Notes under the pieces: generated by a model
Told to the model about the DNA's origin: nothing
Seen by the model: the letters and a program-made list of their open reading frames with translations, nothing else
The model's database searches: none
NCBI RefSeq assembly: GCF_024809975.1
Contig: NZ_JANUDY010000013.1
Coordinates: 48,891 to 112,890 of the forward strand
Direction: 5' to 3'
Length of the DNA stretch: 64,000 nt
DNA from: Comamonas sp. BIGb0152
GTDB lineage: Bacteria > Pseudomonadota > Gammaproteobacteria > Burkholderiales > Burkholderiaceae_C
Position numbers and translations under genes: made by a program
Shown here: in pieces, positions 7,685 through 16,257 of the stretch
How positions within the stretch are numbered: the stretch's first letter is position 1
Layout: the number at the start of each line of letters is the position of its first letter

Positions 7685-8881
7685 TCAAAAACAATCGCCC
7701 GGCACCCGCACGGCGCCTTCCATCAGAATGCGTGCGCTGCGGCTCATCAGCGCCTTGGTCACCACCCACTGGCCATCCTGCAGGCGTGCCTCCGCTCCCA
7801 CCCGCAGGGTTCCCGAGGGGTGGCCAAAGCGCACCGCGCTGCGCTCGCCGCCACCGGCAGCCAGGTTGACCAGGGTGCCCGGCACGGCTGCTGCGGTGCC
7901 AATGGCCACCGCTGCCGTGCCCATCATCGCGTGGTGCAGCTGGCCCATCGACAGCGCCCGCACCAGCAAGTCCACGTCCTGCGCATCCACCGCCTTGCCG
8001 CTCGATGCCGTATAGCTGGCCGGCGGCGCCACAAAGGCCAACTTGGGCGTGTGCTGGCGGCTGGCTGCCTCGCCCAGCTCCTGGATCAGGCCCATCTTGA
8101 GGGCGCCATGCGCGCGAATCGCTTCCAGGCGCGCCAAGGCCTGCGCATCGCCATTGATATCGCCCTGCAGCTCGCAGCCGCTGTAGCCCAGGTCTTGCGC
8201 ATTGAGAAAGATCGTCGGGATGCCCGCATTGATCAAGGTTGCGGCAAAGCGGCCTACCCCTGGCACATCGAGCTCGTCCACCAGCTGGCCGGTGGGAAAC
8301 ATCGCGCCACCATCCTCGCCCTCGTCAGCCGGATCCATAAAGGCCAGCTGTACCTCGGCAGCGGGAAAGCTCACGCCATCCAATTCAAAATCGCCGGTTT
8401 CCTGCACCTGTCCGTTGCAGATGGGCACCTGCGCAATGATGGTCTTGCCGATATTGGCTTGCCAAATGCGCACGGTACACAAGCCGTTGTGCGGGATGCG
8501 GGCCGGGTCGATCAGGCCCATTGCGATCGCGCAGGGGCCGACGGCAGCCGAGAGGTTGCCGCAGTTGCCGCTCCAGTCCACCAAGGGCTTGTCGATGGCC
8601 ACCTGGCCAAACAGATAGTCCACATCATGGTCAGCGCGTGTGCTCCTGGCCAGCAGCACTGCCTTGCTGGTGCTCGATGAGGCATTGCCCAGGCCATCGA
8701 TCTGTTTGCCATAGGGGTCGGGACTGCCCAAGCAGCGCAGCAAGAGGGCATCGCGCGCTGCGCCGGGCTGCTGCGCGGGCAGCGGCAAATCCGGCACATG
8801 GAAGAACACGCCCTTGCTGGTGCCGCCACGCATATAGAGGGCGGGTATCTTGATCTGGGGGGGATGGGTCAGGGTCGTCAT
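7685..8881 (-). CDS. prpF: PrpF, AcnD-accessory isomerase family protein
   Basis: A 398-residue PrpF-family protein (usual length about 395). The diaminopimelate epimerase-like fold is indicated by the opening IPALYMRGGTSKGVFF, the central SGNCGNLSAAVGPCAI with a conserved Cys, and HAMMGTAAVAIG. PrpF works with AcnD in the methylcitrate cycle, probably isomerising cis/trans-2-methylaconitate so that the AcnD product can be processed. The ATG at 8879-8881 gives the family length; a longer in-frame extension exists but overlaps acnD. It lies 25 bases after the acnD stop. Confidence 0.92.
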   Translation of the reverse strand: MTTLTHPPQIKIPALYMRGGTSKGVFFHVPDLPLPAQQPGAARDALLLRCLGSPDPYGKQIDGLGNASSSTSKAVLLARSTRADHDVDYLFGQVAIDKPLVDWSGNCGNLSAAVGPCAIAMGLIDPARIPHNGLCTVRIWQANIGKTIIAQVPICNGQVQETGDFELDGVSFPAAEVQLAFMDPADEGEDGGAMFPTGQLVDELDVPGVGRFAATLINAGIPTIFLNAQDLGYSGCELQGDINGDAQALARLEAIRAHGALKMGLIQELGEAASRQHTPKLAFVAPPASYTASSGKAVDAQDVDLLVRALSMGQLHHAMMGTAAVAIGTAAAVPGTLVNLAAGGGERSAVRFGHPSGTLRVGAEARLQDGQWVVTKALMSRSARILMEGAVRVPGDCF

Positions 8882-8906
8882 AGCGGGTTCAGAAAAAAAG
8901 GGGCCA

Positions 8907-11546
8907 TCAGACAGTGGCAGGCTGCGCAGCGCTGGATGCCAAAAAATCCTGCGCAAAGCGCTGCAACACGCCGCCTGCTTCGTAGACAGACAGCTCTTCG
9001 CCGGTATCCAGGCGGCAGACCACGGGCACGCGATCGATCTGGCCATGGCGGCGCCGGATCACCAGGCTTAGCGCGGCCAGCGGAGCGCGCTCACCCTCCA
9101 CATCATAGGTCTCGGTGCCATCGAGCTGCAGCGTCTTGCGGGTGGTGCCCGGCTGGAAGGCCAGCGGCAGCACGCCCATGCCAATCAGGTTGCTGCGGTG
9201 GATGCGCTCAAAGCCCTCGGCCACCACCGCCTCCACCCCCGCCAGGCGCACGCCCTTGGCGGCCCAGTCGCGGCTGGAGCCCTGGCCGTAGTCGGCACCG
9301 GCAATGATGATCAGCGGCTGGCGGCGCTGCAGATAGGTCTCCATCGCCTCCCACATCCGCAGCACCCGGCCTTCGGGCTCGATGCGGGCCAGCGAGCCTT
9401 TTTGCACCTGGCCATCGACCACGGCCATCTCATTGACCAGCTGGGGGTTGGCAAAGGTGGCGCGCATGGCGGTCAGGTGGTCGCCCCGGTGCGTGGCGTA
9501 GGAGTTGAAGTCTTCTTCGGGCAAGCCCATCTTGGCCAGGTACTCGCCAGCGGCCGAGCTGGCCAGGATGGCGTTGGACGGCGAGAGGTGGTCGGTGGTG
9601 ATGTTGTCAGGCAGTAATGCCAGCGGCCGCATGCCCTTGAGGGTGCGCGGATGGGCAGCCAGCGCGCCCACGCCCTCGGTATCCCAGTACGGCGGCCGGC
9701 GGATATAGGTCGATTGCGGGCGCCAGTCGTACTGGGGCGCAGCCGCCGGGCCATCGTCTTGCTGGATGGCAAACATGGGCCCGTACACCGCGCGGTACTG
9801 CGCAGGCTTGACGGCCTGCGCCACCACCGCATCAATCTCCTCGTCGCTCGGCCAGAGGTCTGACAGGCGGATCTCCCGGCCATCCACGATCCCCAGCGCG
9901 TCCTTTTCGATATCAAAGCGGATGGTGCCTGCTATCGCATAGGCCACCACCAGCGGGGGCGAGGCCAAAAACGCCTGCTTGGCATAGGGGTGGATGCGGC
10001 CGTCGAAATTGCGGTTGCCCGAGAGCACGGCCGTGGTGTACAGGTCGCGCTCGATGATCTCTTGCTGAATCTGGGCATCGAGCGCGCCGCTCATGCCATT
10101 GCAGGTGGTGCAGGCAAAGGCGACGATGCCAAAGCCCAGCGCCTCCAGATCGGCCAGCAGCCCCGCCTCCTTCAGGTACAGCTCCACCGCCTTCGATCCG
10201 GGCGCCAGCGAGGTTTTGACCCAGGGCTTGCGCACAAGGCCCAGGCGCCGCGCATTGCGCGCCAGCAAGGCCGCCGCGATCACATTGCGTGGATTGCTGG
10301 TGTTGGTGCAGCTGGTGATGGCCGCGATAATCACCGCGCCATCAGGCAGCAGTCCATCGGCCTCCTGTGCACGCGCTCTCGCCAACGGCTCAGCCCCGGC
10401 AATGCCGCGCTCCACCAGCTGCGAGGTGGGCAGGCGGCGGTGCGGGTTCGATGGCCCCGCCATATTGCGCACCACAGCGGACAGATCAAAAGCCAGCACC
10501 CGTTCGTACTGCACCTCGCGCAGGCTATCGGCCCAAAAGCCTGCGGCCTTCGCATAGGTCTCTACCAACTGCACCTGCTTGTCATCACGGCCGGTCAGGC
10601 GCAGATAGGCCAGCGTCTGTGCATCAATCGCAAACAAGGCGGCCGTGGCACCGTACTCCGGGCACATATTGGCAATGGTGGCCCGGTCGCCAATTGACAG
10701 GCTCTCCGCCCCCTCGCCATAAAACTCCAGGTAGGCGCCCACCACCTTTTGCTGGCGCAGGTATTCCGTCAGCGCCAGCACGATGTCGGTGGCGGTGATG
10801 CCCGGCTGTGGGCGGCCGCTGAGCGCCACGCCGACGATGTCGGGCAGCCGCATCCAGGAGGCGCGGCCCAGCATCACGTTCTCGGCCTCCAGGCCGCCCA
10901 CACCCACTGCTATCACGCCCAGCGCATCCACATGCGGGGTGTGGCTGTCGGTGCCCACACAGGTGTCGGGAAAAGCGACCCCATCCTGCACATAGACCAC
11001 CGGCGACATCTTTTCCAGATTGATCTGGTGCATGATGCCGTTGCCCGCCGGGATCACATCCACATTGGCAAAGGCCTTTTTGGTCCAGGCGATGAAATGG
11101 AAGCGGTCCTCATTGCGGCGGTCCTCAATGGCCCGGTTCTTCTCAAAGGCTTGGGGGTCAAAACCGCCGCACTCCACCGCCAGCGAGTGGTCCACGATCA
11201 GCTGCACCGGCACCACCGGGTTGACGGCAGCCGGGTCGCCCCCCGCTTGGGCAATCGCATCGCGCAGCCCGGCCAGATCCACCAAGGCCGTCTGGCCCAG
11301 AATGTCATGGCAGACCACCCGCACGGGGAACCAGGGAAAGTCGATCTCGCGTTTGCGCCCGATCAGCTGGCCCAGATAGTCCGGCAGACAAGCAGGGTCC
11401 GCGCGGCGCACCAGGTTCTCGGCATGGACCCGCGCGGTATAGGGCAGCTGGGCCCAGGCGCCGGGCACCATCGCATCGACTGCAGCGCGTGCATCAAAGT
11501 AATCCAGGCCGGTTCCAGCCAGTGGTTTTCGGTAATCGGTGTTCAT
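8907..11546 (-). CDS. acnD: Fe/S-dependent 2-methylcitrate dehydratase AcnD
   Basis: An 879-residue aconitase-family enzyme that dehydrates 2-methylcitrate. It has the aconitase [4Fe-4S] Cys ligands: first in ITSCTNTSNPRNV, then the pair in FACTTCNGMSGAL. Substrate-loop signatures include VGTDSHTPHVDALGVIAVGV, DNITTDHLSPSNAIL and YGQGSSRDWAAKG. The swivel domain forms the C-terminal third. The ATG at 11544-11546 (MNTDYRKPL) matches the usual family start; an ATG four codons upstream is possible. The start region lies 78 bases after the prpC stop. AcnD always needs PrpF in organisms lacking PrpD, and no prpD is present here. Confidence 0.95.
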   Translation of the reverse strand: MNTDYRKPLAGTGLDYFDARAAVDAMVPGAWAQLPYTARVHAENLVRRADPACLPDYLGQLIGRKREIDFPWFPVRVVCHDILGQTALVDLAGLRDAIAQAGGDPAAVNPVVPVQLIVDHSLAVECGGFDPQAFEKNRAIEDRRNEDRFHFIAWTKKAFANVDVIPAGNGIMHQINLEKMSPVVYVQDGVAFPDTCVGTDSHTPHVDALGVIAVGVGGLEAENVMLGRASWMRLPDIVGVALSGRPQPGITATDIVLALTEYLRQQKVVGAYLEFYGEGAESLSIGDRATIANMCPEYGATAALFAIDAQTLAYLRLTGRDDKQVQLVETYAKAAGFWADSLREVQYERVLAFDLSAVVRNMAGPSNPHRRLPTSQLVERGIAGAEPLARARAQEADGLLPDGAVIIAAITSCTNTSNPRNVIAAALLARNARRLGLVRKPWVKTSLAPGSKAVELYLKEAGLLADLEALGFGIVAFACTTCNGMSGALDAQIQQEIIERDLYTTAVLSGNRNFDGRIHPYAKQAFLASPPLVVAYAIAGTIRFDIEKDALGIVDGREIRLSDLWPSDEEIDAVVAQAVKPAQYRAVYGPMFAIQQDDGPAAAPQYDWRPQSTYIRRPPYWDTEGVGALAAHPRTLKGMRPLALLPDNITTDHLSPSNAILASSAAGEYLAKMGLPEEDFNSYATHRGDHLTAMRATFANPQLVNEMAVVDGQVQKGSLARIEPEGRVLRMWEAMETYLQRRQPLIIIAGADYGQGSSRDWAAKGVRLAGVEAVVAEGFERIHRSNLIGMGVLPLAFQPGTTRKTLQLDGTETYDVEGERAPLAALSLVIRRRHGQIDRVPVVCRLDTGEELSVYEAGGVLQRFAQDFLASSAAQPATV

Positions 11547-11623
11547 GGGGCTGTGCATAGCGGCGGGCTTGCTGCCCGCGCTGGTGTGGTGGGGAAAGCC
11601 AACATAATGGGCCAAGCTGCCGA

Positions 11624-12802
11624 TCAACTGCGCTCAGCAATGGGCACAAAAACCTGGTCTTCCGGCCCGGTGTAGTGGGCACTGGGCCGGATGATCTTGT
11701 TGTCTATGCGTTGCTCAATCACATGTGCGGCCCAGCCGCTGGTGCGCGCCACCACAAACAGGGGGGTGAACATGGCCGTCGGCACGCCCATCATGTGGTA
11801 GCTCACGGCGCTGAACCAGTCGAGGTTGGGGAACATTTTCTTCACCTCCCACATGACAGTCTCCAGCCGCTCGGCAATGTCGTACATCTTTGTGGAGCCG
11901 GCATCGAGCGACAGCTCCTTCGCCACGCCCTTGATAACGACATTGCGCGGGTCGCTCACGGTGTAGACGGGGTGGCCAAAGCCAATCACCACCTCCTTGT
12001 TCTCTACACGCTGGCGGATATCGGCCTCGGCGGCGTCGGCATTGTCATAGCGCTTTTGGATCTCAAAGGCCACCTCGTTGGCGCCGCCATGCCTGGGGCC
12101 GCGCAGCGCGCCAATCGCGCCGGTGATGGCGGAGTACATGTCGCTGCCGGTGCCGGCCACTACCCGGGCGGTAAAGGTCGAGGCATTGAACTCGTGCTCA
12201 GCATACAGATTGAGCGACGTATGCATGGCCCGCTCCCACAAAGCGCTGGGCTTTTTGCCATGCAGCAGGTGCAGAAAATGCGCACCAATGGAGTCGTCAT
12301 CGGTTTCCACATCGATGCACTTGCCCGAGGTGCTGAAGTGGTACCAGTACAGCAGCATGGAGCCCAGCGATGCCATCAGCCGGTCGGCGATATCACGCGC
12401 GCCGGGCAGGTTGTGGTCGTCCTTCTCTGGCAGGGTGCAGCCCAGCACCGATACCCCCGTGCGCATCACATCCATAGGATGGCTGGCGGCAGGCAGTTGT
12501 TCCAGCGCCTGCTTCACGCTGGCGGGCAGGCCGCGCAGCGCCTTGAGCTTGTCCTTGTAGGCGCGCAGCTCAGCGCGGGTGGGCAGCTTGCCATGCACCA
12601 GCAAGTGGGCGATTTCTTCAAACTCGCAGACTTCGGCCATATCCAGAATGTCATAGCCCCGGTAGTGCAAATCATTGCCGCTGCGCCCTACGGTGCACAA
12701 GGCGGTGTTGCCCGCCGTCACGCCCGAGAGCGCGACCGATTTCTTGGGCTTGAAGCTCGAAGGCGCTGCGGCCTCGGCGAGCGTCGTGGTCATGGTGGTC
12801 AT
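11624..12802 (-). CDS. prpC: 2-Methylcitrate synthase
   Basis: A 392-residue citrate synthase-fold enzyme condensing propionyl-CoA with oxaloacetate. Catalytic motifs are seen: [14 protein letters not shown] with the active His, [14 protein letters not shown], and [20 protein letters not shown] with the catalytic Asp region. Length fits PrpC (about 390) and not the longer primary citrate synthases. The ATG at 12800-12802 overlaps the stop of the upstream thioesterase gene by ATGA, and AGGA is about 9 bases upstream. An internal start three codons later is less likely. Confidence 0.95.
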   Translation of the reverse strand: MTTMTTTLAEAAAPSSFKPKKSVALSGVTAGNTALCTVGRSGNDLHYRGYDILDMAEVCEFEEIAHLLVHGKLPTRAELRAYKDKLKALRGLPASVKQALEQLPAASHPMDVMRTGVSVLGCTLPEKDDHNLPGARDIADRLMASLGSMLLYWYHFSTSGKCIDVETDDDSIGAHFLHLLHGKKPSALWERAMHTSLNLYAEHEFNASTFTARVVAGTGSDMYSAITGAIGALRGPRHGGANEVAFEIQKRYDNADAAEADIRQRVENKEVVIGFGHPVYTVSDPRNVVIKGVAKELSLDAGSTKMYDIAERLETVMWEVKKMFPNLDWFSAVSYHMMGVPTAMFTPLFVVARTSGWAAHVIEQRIDNKIIRPSAHYTGPEDQVFVPIAERS

Positions 12803-13197
12803 AGCGGGGTTTCCTGGTTCAAATATGCGCAATCGAGGGGGATGGGCCGGCCTTTGGTATCGACGGCCACCATTTCAAACAAGCCTTTGAGCACCTCTTC
12901 GGGCGCAATGCCGGGCAGGTCAGCCAGACCGGTGACGCAGACCGTCATGGAGCTGCGCCCCACTCGGCTGACCCAGGCGCGCAAAGTCAGGCAGTGGCCC
13001 ACAGGCGTGGGCGCCAAAAACTCAATACGGTTGACAGCGGCCATGACAACCTCGCCTTGCGCAAGGCTGCGCGCTGCGAGGAAAGCAGCCTTGGCCATCA
13101 ACTGCAAACCCTGGCCCGCAAACAGCGTTCCGTGGTGGTTGCTGAGCGCTGGCAGTACCAGCTCTTGCGACTCGACGAATCCAGTGGGTGTTGTCAT
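12799..13197 (-). CDS. Hotdog-fold acyl-CoA thioesterase
   Basis: A 132-residue protein of the acyl-CoA thioesterase (YciA/BFIT-like) hotdog family: [20 protein letters not shown] (substrate and catalytic Asn/His region), [20 protein letters not shown], and a C-terminal [15 protein letters not shown]. It overlaps prpC by four bases, so it is the first gene of the methylcitrate operon. A job in hydrolysing excess propionyl-CoA or methylmalonyl-type esters is plausible but not proven. The ATG at 13195-13197 is right at the edge of the regulator site cluster; the longer upstream frame is non-coding. Confidence 0.85.
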   Translation of the reverse strand: MTTPTGFVESQELVLPALSNHHGTLFAGQGLQLMAKAAFLAARSLAQGEVVMAAVNRIEFLAPTPVGHCLTLRAWVSRVGRSSMTVCVTGLADLPGIAPEEVLKGLFEMVAVDTKGRPIPLDCAYLNQETPL

Positions 13198-13198
13198 A

Positions 13199-13290
13199 AT
13201 TCGCAATTTACGCAAAATACAATGAGAAGACCAGCACTGAAATGGCGAATTTTTGCGAATGAAAATGCGTAATTTGCAAATATTGCGAAT
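13199..13290. promoter_or_regulatory. Cluster of RamB/ScfR-type operator sites (TTTGCAAA-like)
   Basis: The 150-bp divergent region contains repeated GC-centred, AT-flanked 8-mers: TTCGCAAT (13200-13207) and TACGCAAA (13209-13216); GGCGAATT and TTTGCGAA (near 13244 and 13252); a TGCG centre at 13267; a perfect TTTGCAAA (13273-13280); and ATTGCGAA (13282-13289). Known ScfR-family regulators (RamB, PrpR, PccR) bind TTTGCAAA-type sequences. The first pair touches the thioesterase start, the later group lies 58-104 bases before the regulator start, so both promoters can be covered. Confidence 0.7.
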
Positions 13291-13347
13291 TTTCAGAGCC
13301 ACGGGCAATCCTTCTCCCGCGAGCCCGATGACCAGAAAGACTTTGCG

Positions 13348-14766
13348 ATGAAAAAAACCTTCATGGGTGTGAAGCTGCGCAAGCTCCGTGCAGAGCGCAA
13401 CCTGTCCCAGATTGCATTGGCGCATACGCTGGGGCTGTCTCCCAGCTACCTCAACCAGCTGGAGCAAAACCAGCGGCCCCTGACGGTGTCCGTGCTGCTC
13501 AAACTCCACCGCACCCTGGGTGTCGACATCCAGCAGTTCTCGGAGGACGAGGAGACACGCTTGGTCGCTGGTCTGCGCGAAGCCCTGGCCGATTCCCCAC
13601 AAGCCATTGCCTTGCCCGAACTGCAAGAAGTGGCCGCGCAGATGCCGGCGCTGGGCGCTGCTGTGGTGGCGCTCTACCGACGCCATCTGGAAACCATGGA
13701 GCGGCTCGAAGCCCTGTCGCTGCAGCTGGGCGATGACCGCGCAGGCAGCACCCGGCCTGCGGCCATGCCATTTGAAGTGGTGCGTGATTTCTTCTTCTCG
13801 CACCAGAACTACTTTGATGCGGTGGACCGCGCCGCCGAAAGCCTGGCTGCCCAGGCCCAGGCAGAGCGCCCGGGCAGGCCACTGGCCGACTGGCTACGCG
13901 AGCGCCTGGCGCTGGCGCACCAGGTGCGGGTGGAGTTTGTGGACAGCGCGGGGGCGAGCAAACGCCAGTTCGACCCCGCCTCGCGCCTGCTGCAGCTGTC
14001 CTCTGCGCTGGGCACCGCGCAGCAGGCGTTCCAGCTTGCCACCCAGCTGGCGCTGCTCGAGATCGGCGACACGCTCGACAGCCTCAGCCAGGTGCCAACA
14101 CTCATCAGCGACCCCGCCGCCCGCCGGCTGGCGCGCCTGGGCCTGGCCAACTATTTTGCCGGCGCCCTGCTGCTGCCCTACGGGCCCTTTCTGCAGGCCG
14201 CCGAGGCGCTGGGTTATGACATCGACCTGCTCGGCCAGCGCTTTGCCGTGGGCTTTGAGACGGTCTGCCACCGGCTCAGCACCTTGCAGCGGCCAGGCAA
14301 TCCCGGTGTGCCCTTTTTCTTTGTGCGCGTCGACCGGGCCGGCAATATCTCCAAGCGCCAGTCCGCCACACACTTTCATTTCAGCCGCACCGGCGGCACC
14401 TGCCCGCTGTGGAATGTCTACGAGGCCTTTGGCCAGCCGGGCCAGGTGCTGGCCCAGGTGGCGAGCATGCCCGATGGCCGCCGCTACCTGTGGGTTGCAC
14501 GCTCGGTCTCCGGCGGGCAGCGCGGCTATGGCGCACCGCGCAAAACCTTCTCCATCGGCCTGGGCTGCGACCTGCGCCATGCGGCGCGCTTGGTGTATGC
14601 CAAGGGCATCGACCTGCAGGATCCGGCGCTGGCCACGCCGATTGGCATGGGCTGCAAGGTCTGCGAGCGCGACCACTGCCCGCAGCGCGCCTTTCCCTAT
14701 CTGGGCAAAAGCCTGGCCGTCGACGAGAACGCCAGCCGCCTCACCCCCTACGGCTCGGGCGTCTAA
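13348..14766 (+). CDS. ScfR/RamB-family short-chain acyl-CoA responsive regulator
   Basis: A 472-residue regulator with an N-terminal XRE helix-turn-helix (about residues 6-62, RNLSQIALAHTLGLSPSYLN), a middle ImmA/IrrE-like region, and a C-terminal DUF2083 domain with Cys cluster GCKVCERDHCPQR near residue 435. This is the architecture of RamB, mycobacterial PrpR and PccR, which sense short-chain acyl-CoA metabolites and control acetate or propionate genes. It is divergent from thioesterase-prpC-acnD-prpF-prpB and is the likely controller of that operon. The Cys motif could bind a metal or Fe-S cluster. Its stop overlaps the lysR stop by three bases. Confidence 0.9.
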   Translation: MKKTFMGVKLRKLRAERNLSQIALAHTLGLSPSYLNQLEQNQRPLTVSVLLKLHRTLGVDIQQFSEDEETRLVAGLREALADSPQAIALPELQEVAAQMPALGAAVVALYRRHLETMERLEALSLQLGDDRAGSTRPAAMPFEVVRDFFFSHQNYFDAVDRAAESLAAQAQAERPGRPLADWLRERLALAHQVRVEFVDSAGASKRQFDPASRLLQLSSALGTAQQAFQLATQLALLEIGDTLDSLSQVPTLISDPAARRLARLGLANYFAGALLLPYGPFLQAAEALGYDIDLLGQRFAVGFETVCHRLSTLQRPGNPGVPFFFVRVDRAGNISKRQSATHFHFSRTGGTCPLWNVYEAFGQPGQVLAQVASMPDGRRYLWVARSVSGGQRGYGAPRKTFSIGLGCDLRHAARLVYAKGIDLQDPALATPIGMGCKVCERDHCPQRAFPYLGKSLAVDENASRLTPYGSGV

Positions 14767-15635
14767 ATCTCCGCCAGCAGCTGGCCAAAACGCCGCTCGA
14801 CATACTGCGCTGTCGGGCTGCGCTGCGCGCCCTGGCGCCAGAGCATGCGCACCGACAGCGGGGGCAGCGCCAGCGCCGGGCAAGGCACCTCGCGCAGCGC
14901 CTGGCGGTTGCCTTCGTAGTGCGCGATATTGACTGGCAGCACCGCCCAGCCCAGCTTGTCGGCCACCATGTCGGCAATGTTGTAGAAGCTGTCCGAACGC
15001 CACACGCGCGGGCTATAGGCGCGCTCGTGCACATCCTCGGTGTGCATCAGCAATTGCCGGTGCTGGGCCAGCTGCTGCAGGCCCACCACCCGGCCATCGG
15101 CGAGCGGGTGGTCGGTCGCCACAAACACCCCCTGGGGCACGGTGCCCAGGTGGCGCTGCTCAAAATGCTGCAGCACCGGGCCCCGGTCGATATGCAGGGC
15201 CATGCCCGCCCTGCCCTCACCCACATAGTCGGCCACCTCGCTGGCGGTGCCGTTGAGCAGCAGCAGCTCCAGGCCCGGGTACTGCTGCGCCACCTCCCGC
15301 AGCAAGCTGGCCACCGCCGTATAGGGTAGCGCCTCGTCAATCGCCAGCGACAGCTCGGCGTCCGCCCCGCCGCTCAGCGCCTGCGCGCGCTGGTCCAACT
15401 GCTCGGCCTGGCGCAGCAGCTCACGCGCTTCGAGCAGCAGCACCCGGCCCGCATCGGTGAGCTGGGCATTGCGATGCGAGCGGTCAAACAGCACCACGCC
15501 CAGGTCCACCTCCAGCATGCCTACGGCCGTGCTCACCGCCGACTGGGCCTTGCCCAGGCTGCGCGCAGCCGCAGAGAAAGAGCCGCTGTCAGCGGTGGCG
15601 ACAAATTGCCGCAGTTGTTCAACCGTCCATTCCAT
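14763..15635 (-). CDS. LysR-family transcriptional regulator
   Basis: A 290-residue LysR protein: winged HTH at residues 1-62 (FVATADSGSFSAAARSLGKA, then QSAVSTAVGMLEVDLGVVLF) and a periplasmic-binding-like effector domain from about 90. It is divergent from the acetyltransferase/efflux pair at 15719-17805, with a 23-bp inverted repeat in the short gap, so those genes are its probable targets. The effector is unknown. Confidence 0.93.
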   Translation of the reverse strand: MEWTVEQLRQFVATADSGSFSAAARSLGKAQSAVSTAVGMLEVDLGVVLFDRSHRNAQLTDAGRVLLLEARELLRQAEQLDQRAQALSGGADAELSLAIDEALPYTAVASLLREVAQQYPGLELLLLNGTASEVADYVGEGRAGMALHIDRGPVLQHFEQRHLGTVPQGVFVATDHPLADGRVVGLQQLAQHRQLLMHTEDVHERAYSPRVWRSDSFYNIADMVADKLGWAVLPVNIAHYEGNRQALREVPCPALALPPLSVRMLWRQGAQRSPTAQYVERRFGQLLAEI

Positions 15636-15653
15636 AGCGCACTAATGTAGCTT

Positions 15654-15676
15654 ATCCATCTAATTTATTGATGGAT
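15654..15676. promoter_or_regulatory. 23-bp inverted repeat, candidate LysR operator
   Basis: Perfect 7-bp arms ATCCATC (15654-15660) and GATGGAT (15670-15676) around a 9-base AT spacer, containing T-N11-A spacing typical of LysR sites. It lies 19 bases upstream of lysR and 43 bases upstream of the ATG at 15719. It overlaps the possible TTG/ATG starts at 15668-15673, which argues that those are not the real translation start. Confidence 0.6.
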
Positions 15677-15718
15677 TCCAACTTTATCAATCTGTTTTTA
15701 TGGCGCAATATCCGCCCC

Positions 15719-16255
15719 ATGCAATCGAACCACACCACAACAACGGCCCTGAAGATGGCCTGGTGCCATGAGCCCGCGCAGGCCCCGGCCATCCTGGCAC
15801 TGTTTATGGGCCAGCTCAACGCCCACTACCTGTCCCACGGCGAGCTGCAATCGCCACGCGCCATCGCACCGGGCCAATGGAGCCCCGACCTGGCCCGGCA
15901 CATGGCCAGCGAGATCGAAGCGACTTTGGCCGCGTCCGAGCCGGGTGCATCGCAGCGGATCGCCACCGCCCACCAGGGCGACATGCTCGTGGGCGTGGCC
16001 TTTGTCTCGCTCGACGAGGCCCAGCGCGCGCCCACCCCGTTTGCCACCTTGGATGATCTGGTCGTGAGCCCCGTCGCACGCGGCCAGGGCCTGGGCCAGG
16101 CCTTGTTTGCCTGGGTCTGCGCCCAGCTACAGGCCCAGGGCGTGCAACGCCTGTTTCTGGAAAGCGGCATCGACAACCACGGCGCGCACCGGCTGTTTGA
16201 GCGCCTGGGCTGCCAGCCCGTGTCCGTCACCATGATCAAAGAACTGGGAGCGTAA
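15719..16255 (+). CDS. GNAT-family N-acetyltransferase
   Basis: A 178-residue GNAT protein. The acetyl-CoA binding motif A is LDDLVVSPVARGQGLGQALF (about residues 102-122), followed by motif B-like FLESGIDNHGAHRLFERLGC. The start at 15719 is preferred because the longer frame begins inside the operator palindrome; no strong Shine-Dalgarno is visible. It ends 2 bases before the ATG of the efflux gene, so the two form an operon. Drug or toxic amine acetylation is a plausible pairing with export, but the substrate cannot be told. Confidence 0.85.
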   Translation: MQSNHTTTTALKMAWCHEPAQAPAILALFMGQLNAHYLSHGELQSPRAIAPGQWSPDLARHMASEIEATLAASEPGASQRIATAHQGDMLVGVAFVSLDEAQRAPTPFATLDDLVVSPVARGQGLGQALFAWVCAQLQAQGVQRLFLESGIDNHGAHRLFERLGCQPVSVTMIKELGA

Positions 16256-16257
16256 CC

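Noticed and set aside
6767..8680. 637-codon plus-strand open frame over prpB-prpF
   Set aside because: Antisense shadow of two clearly identified genes; product is His/Gln/Arg-rich and domain-free.
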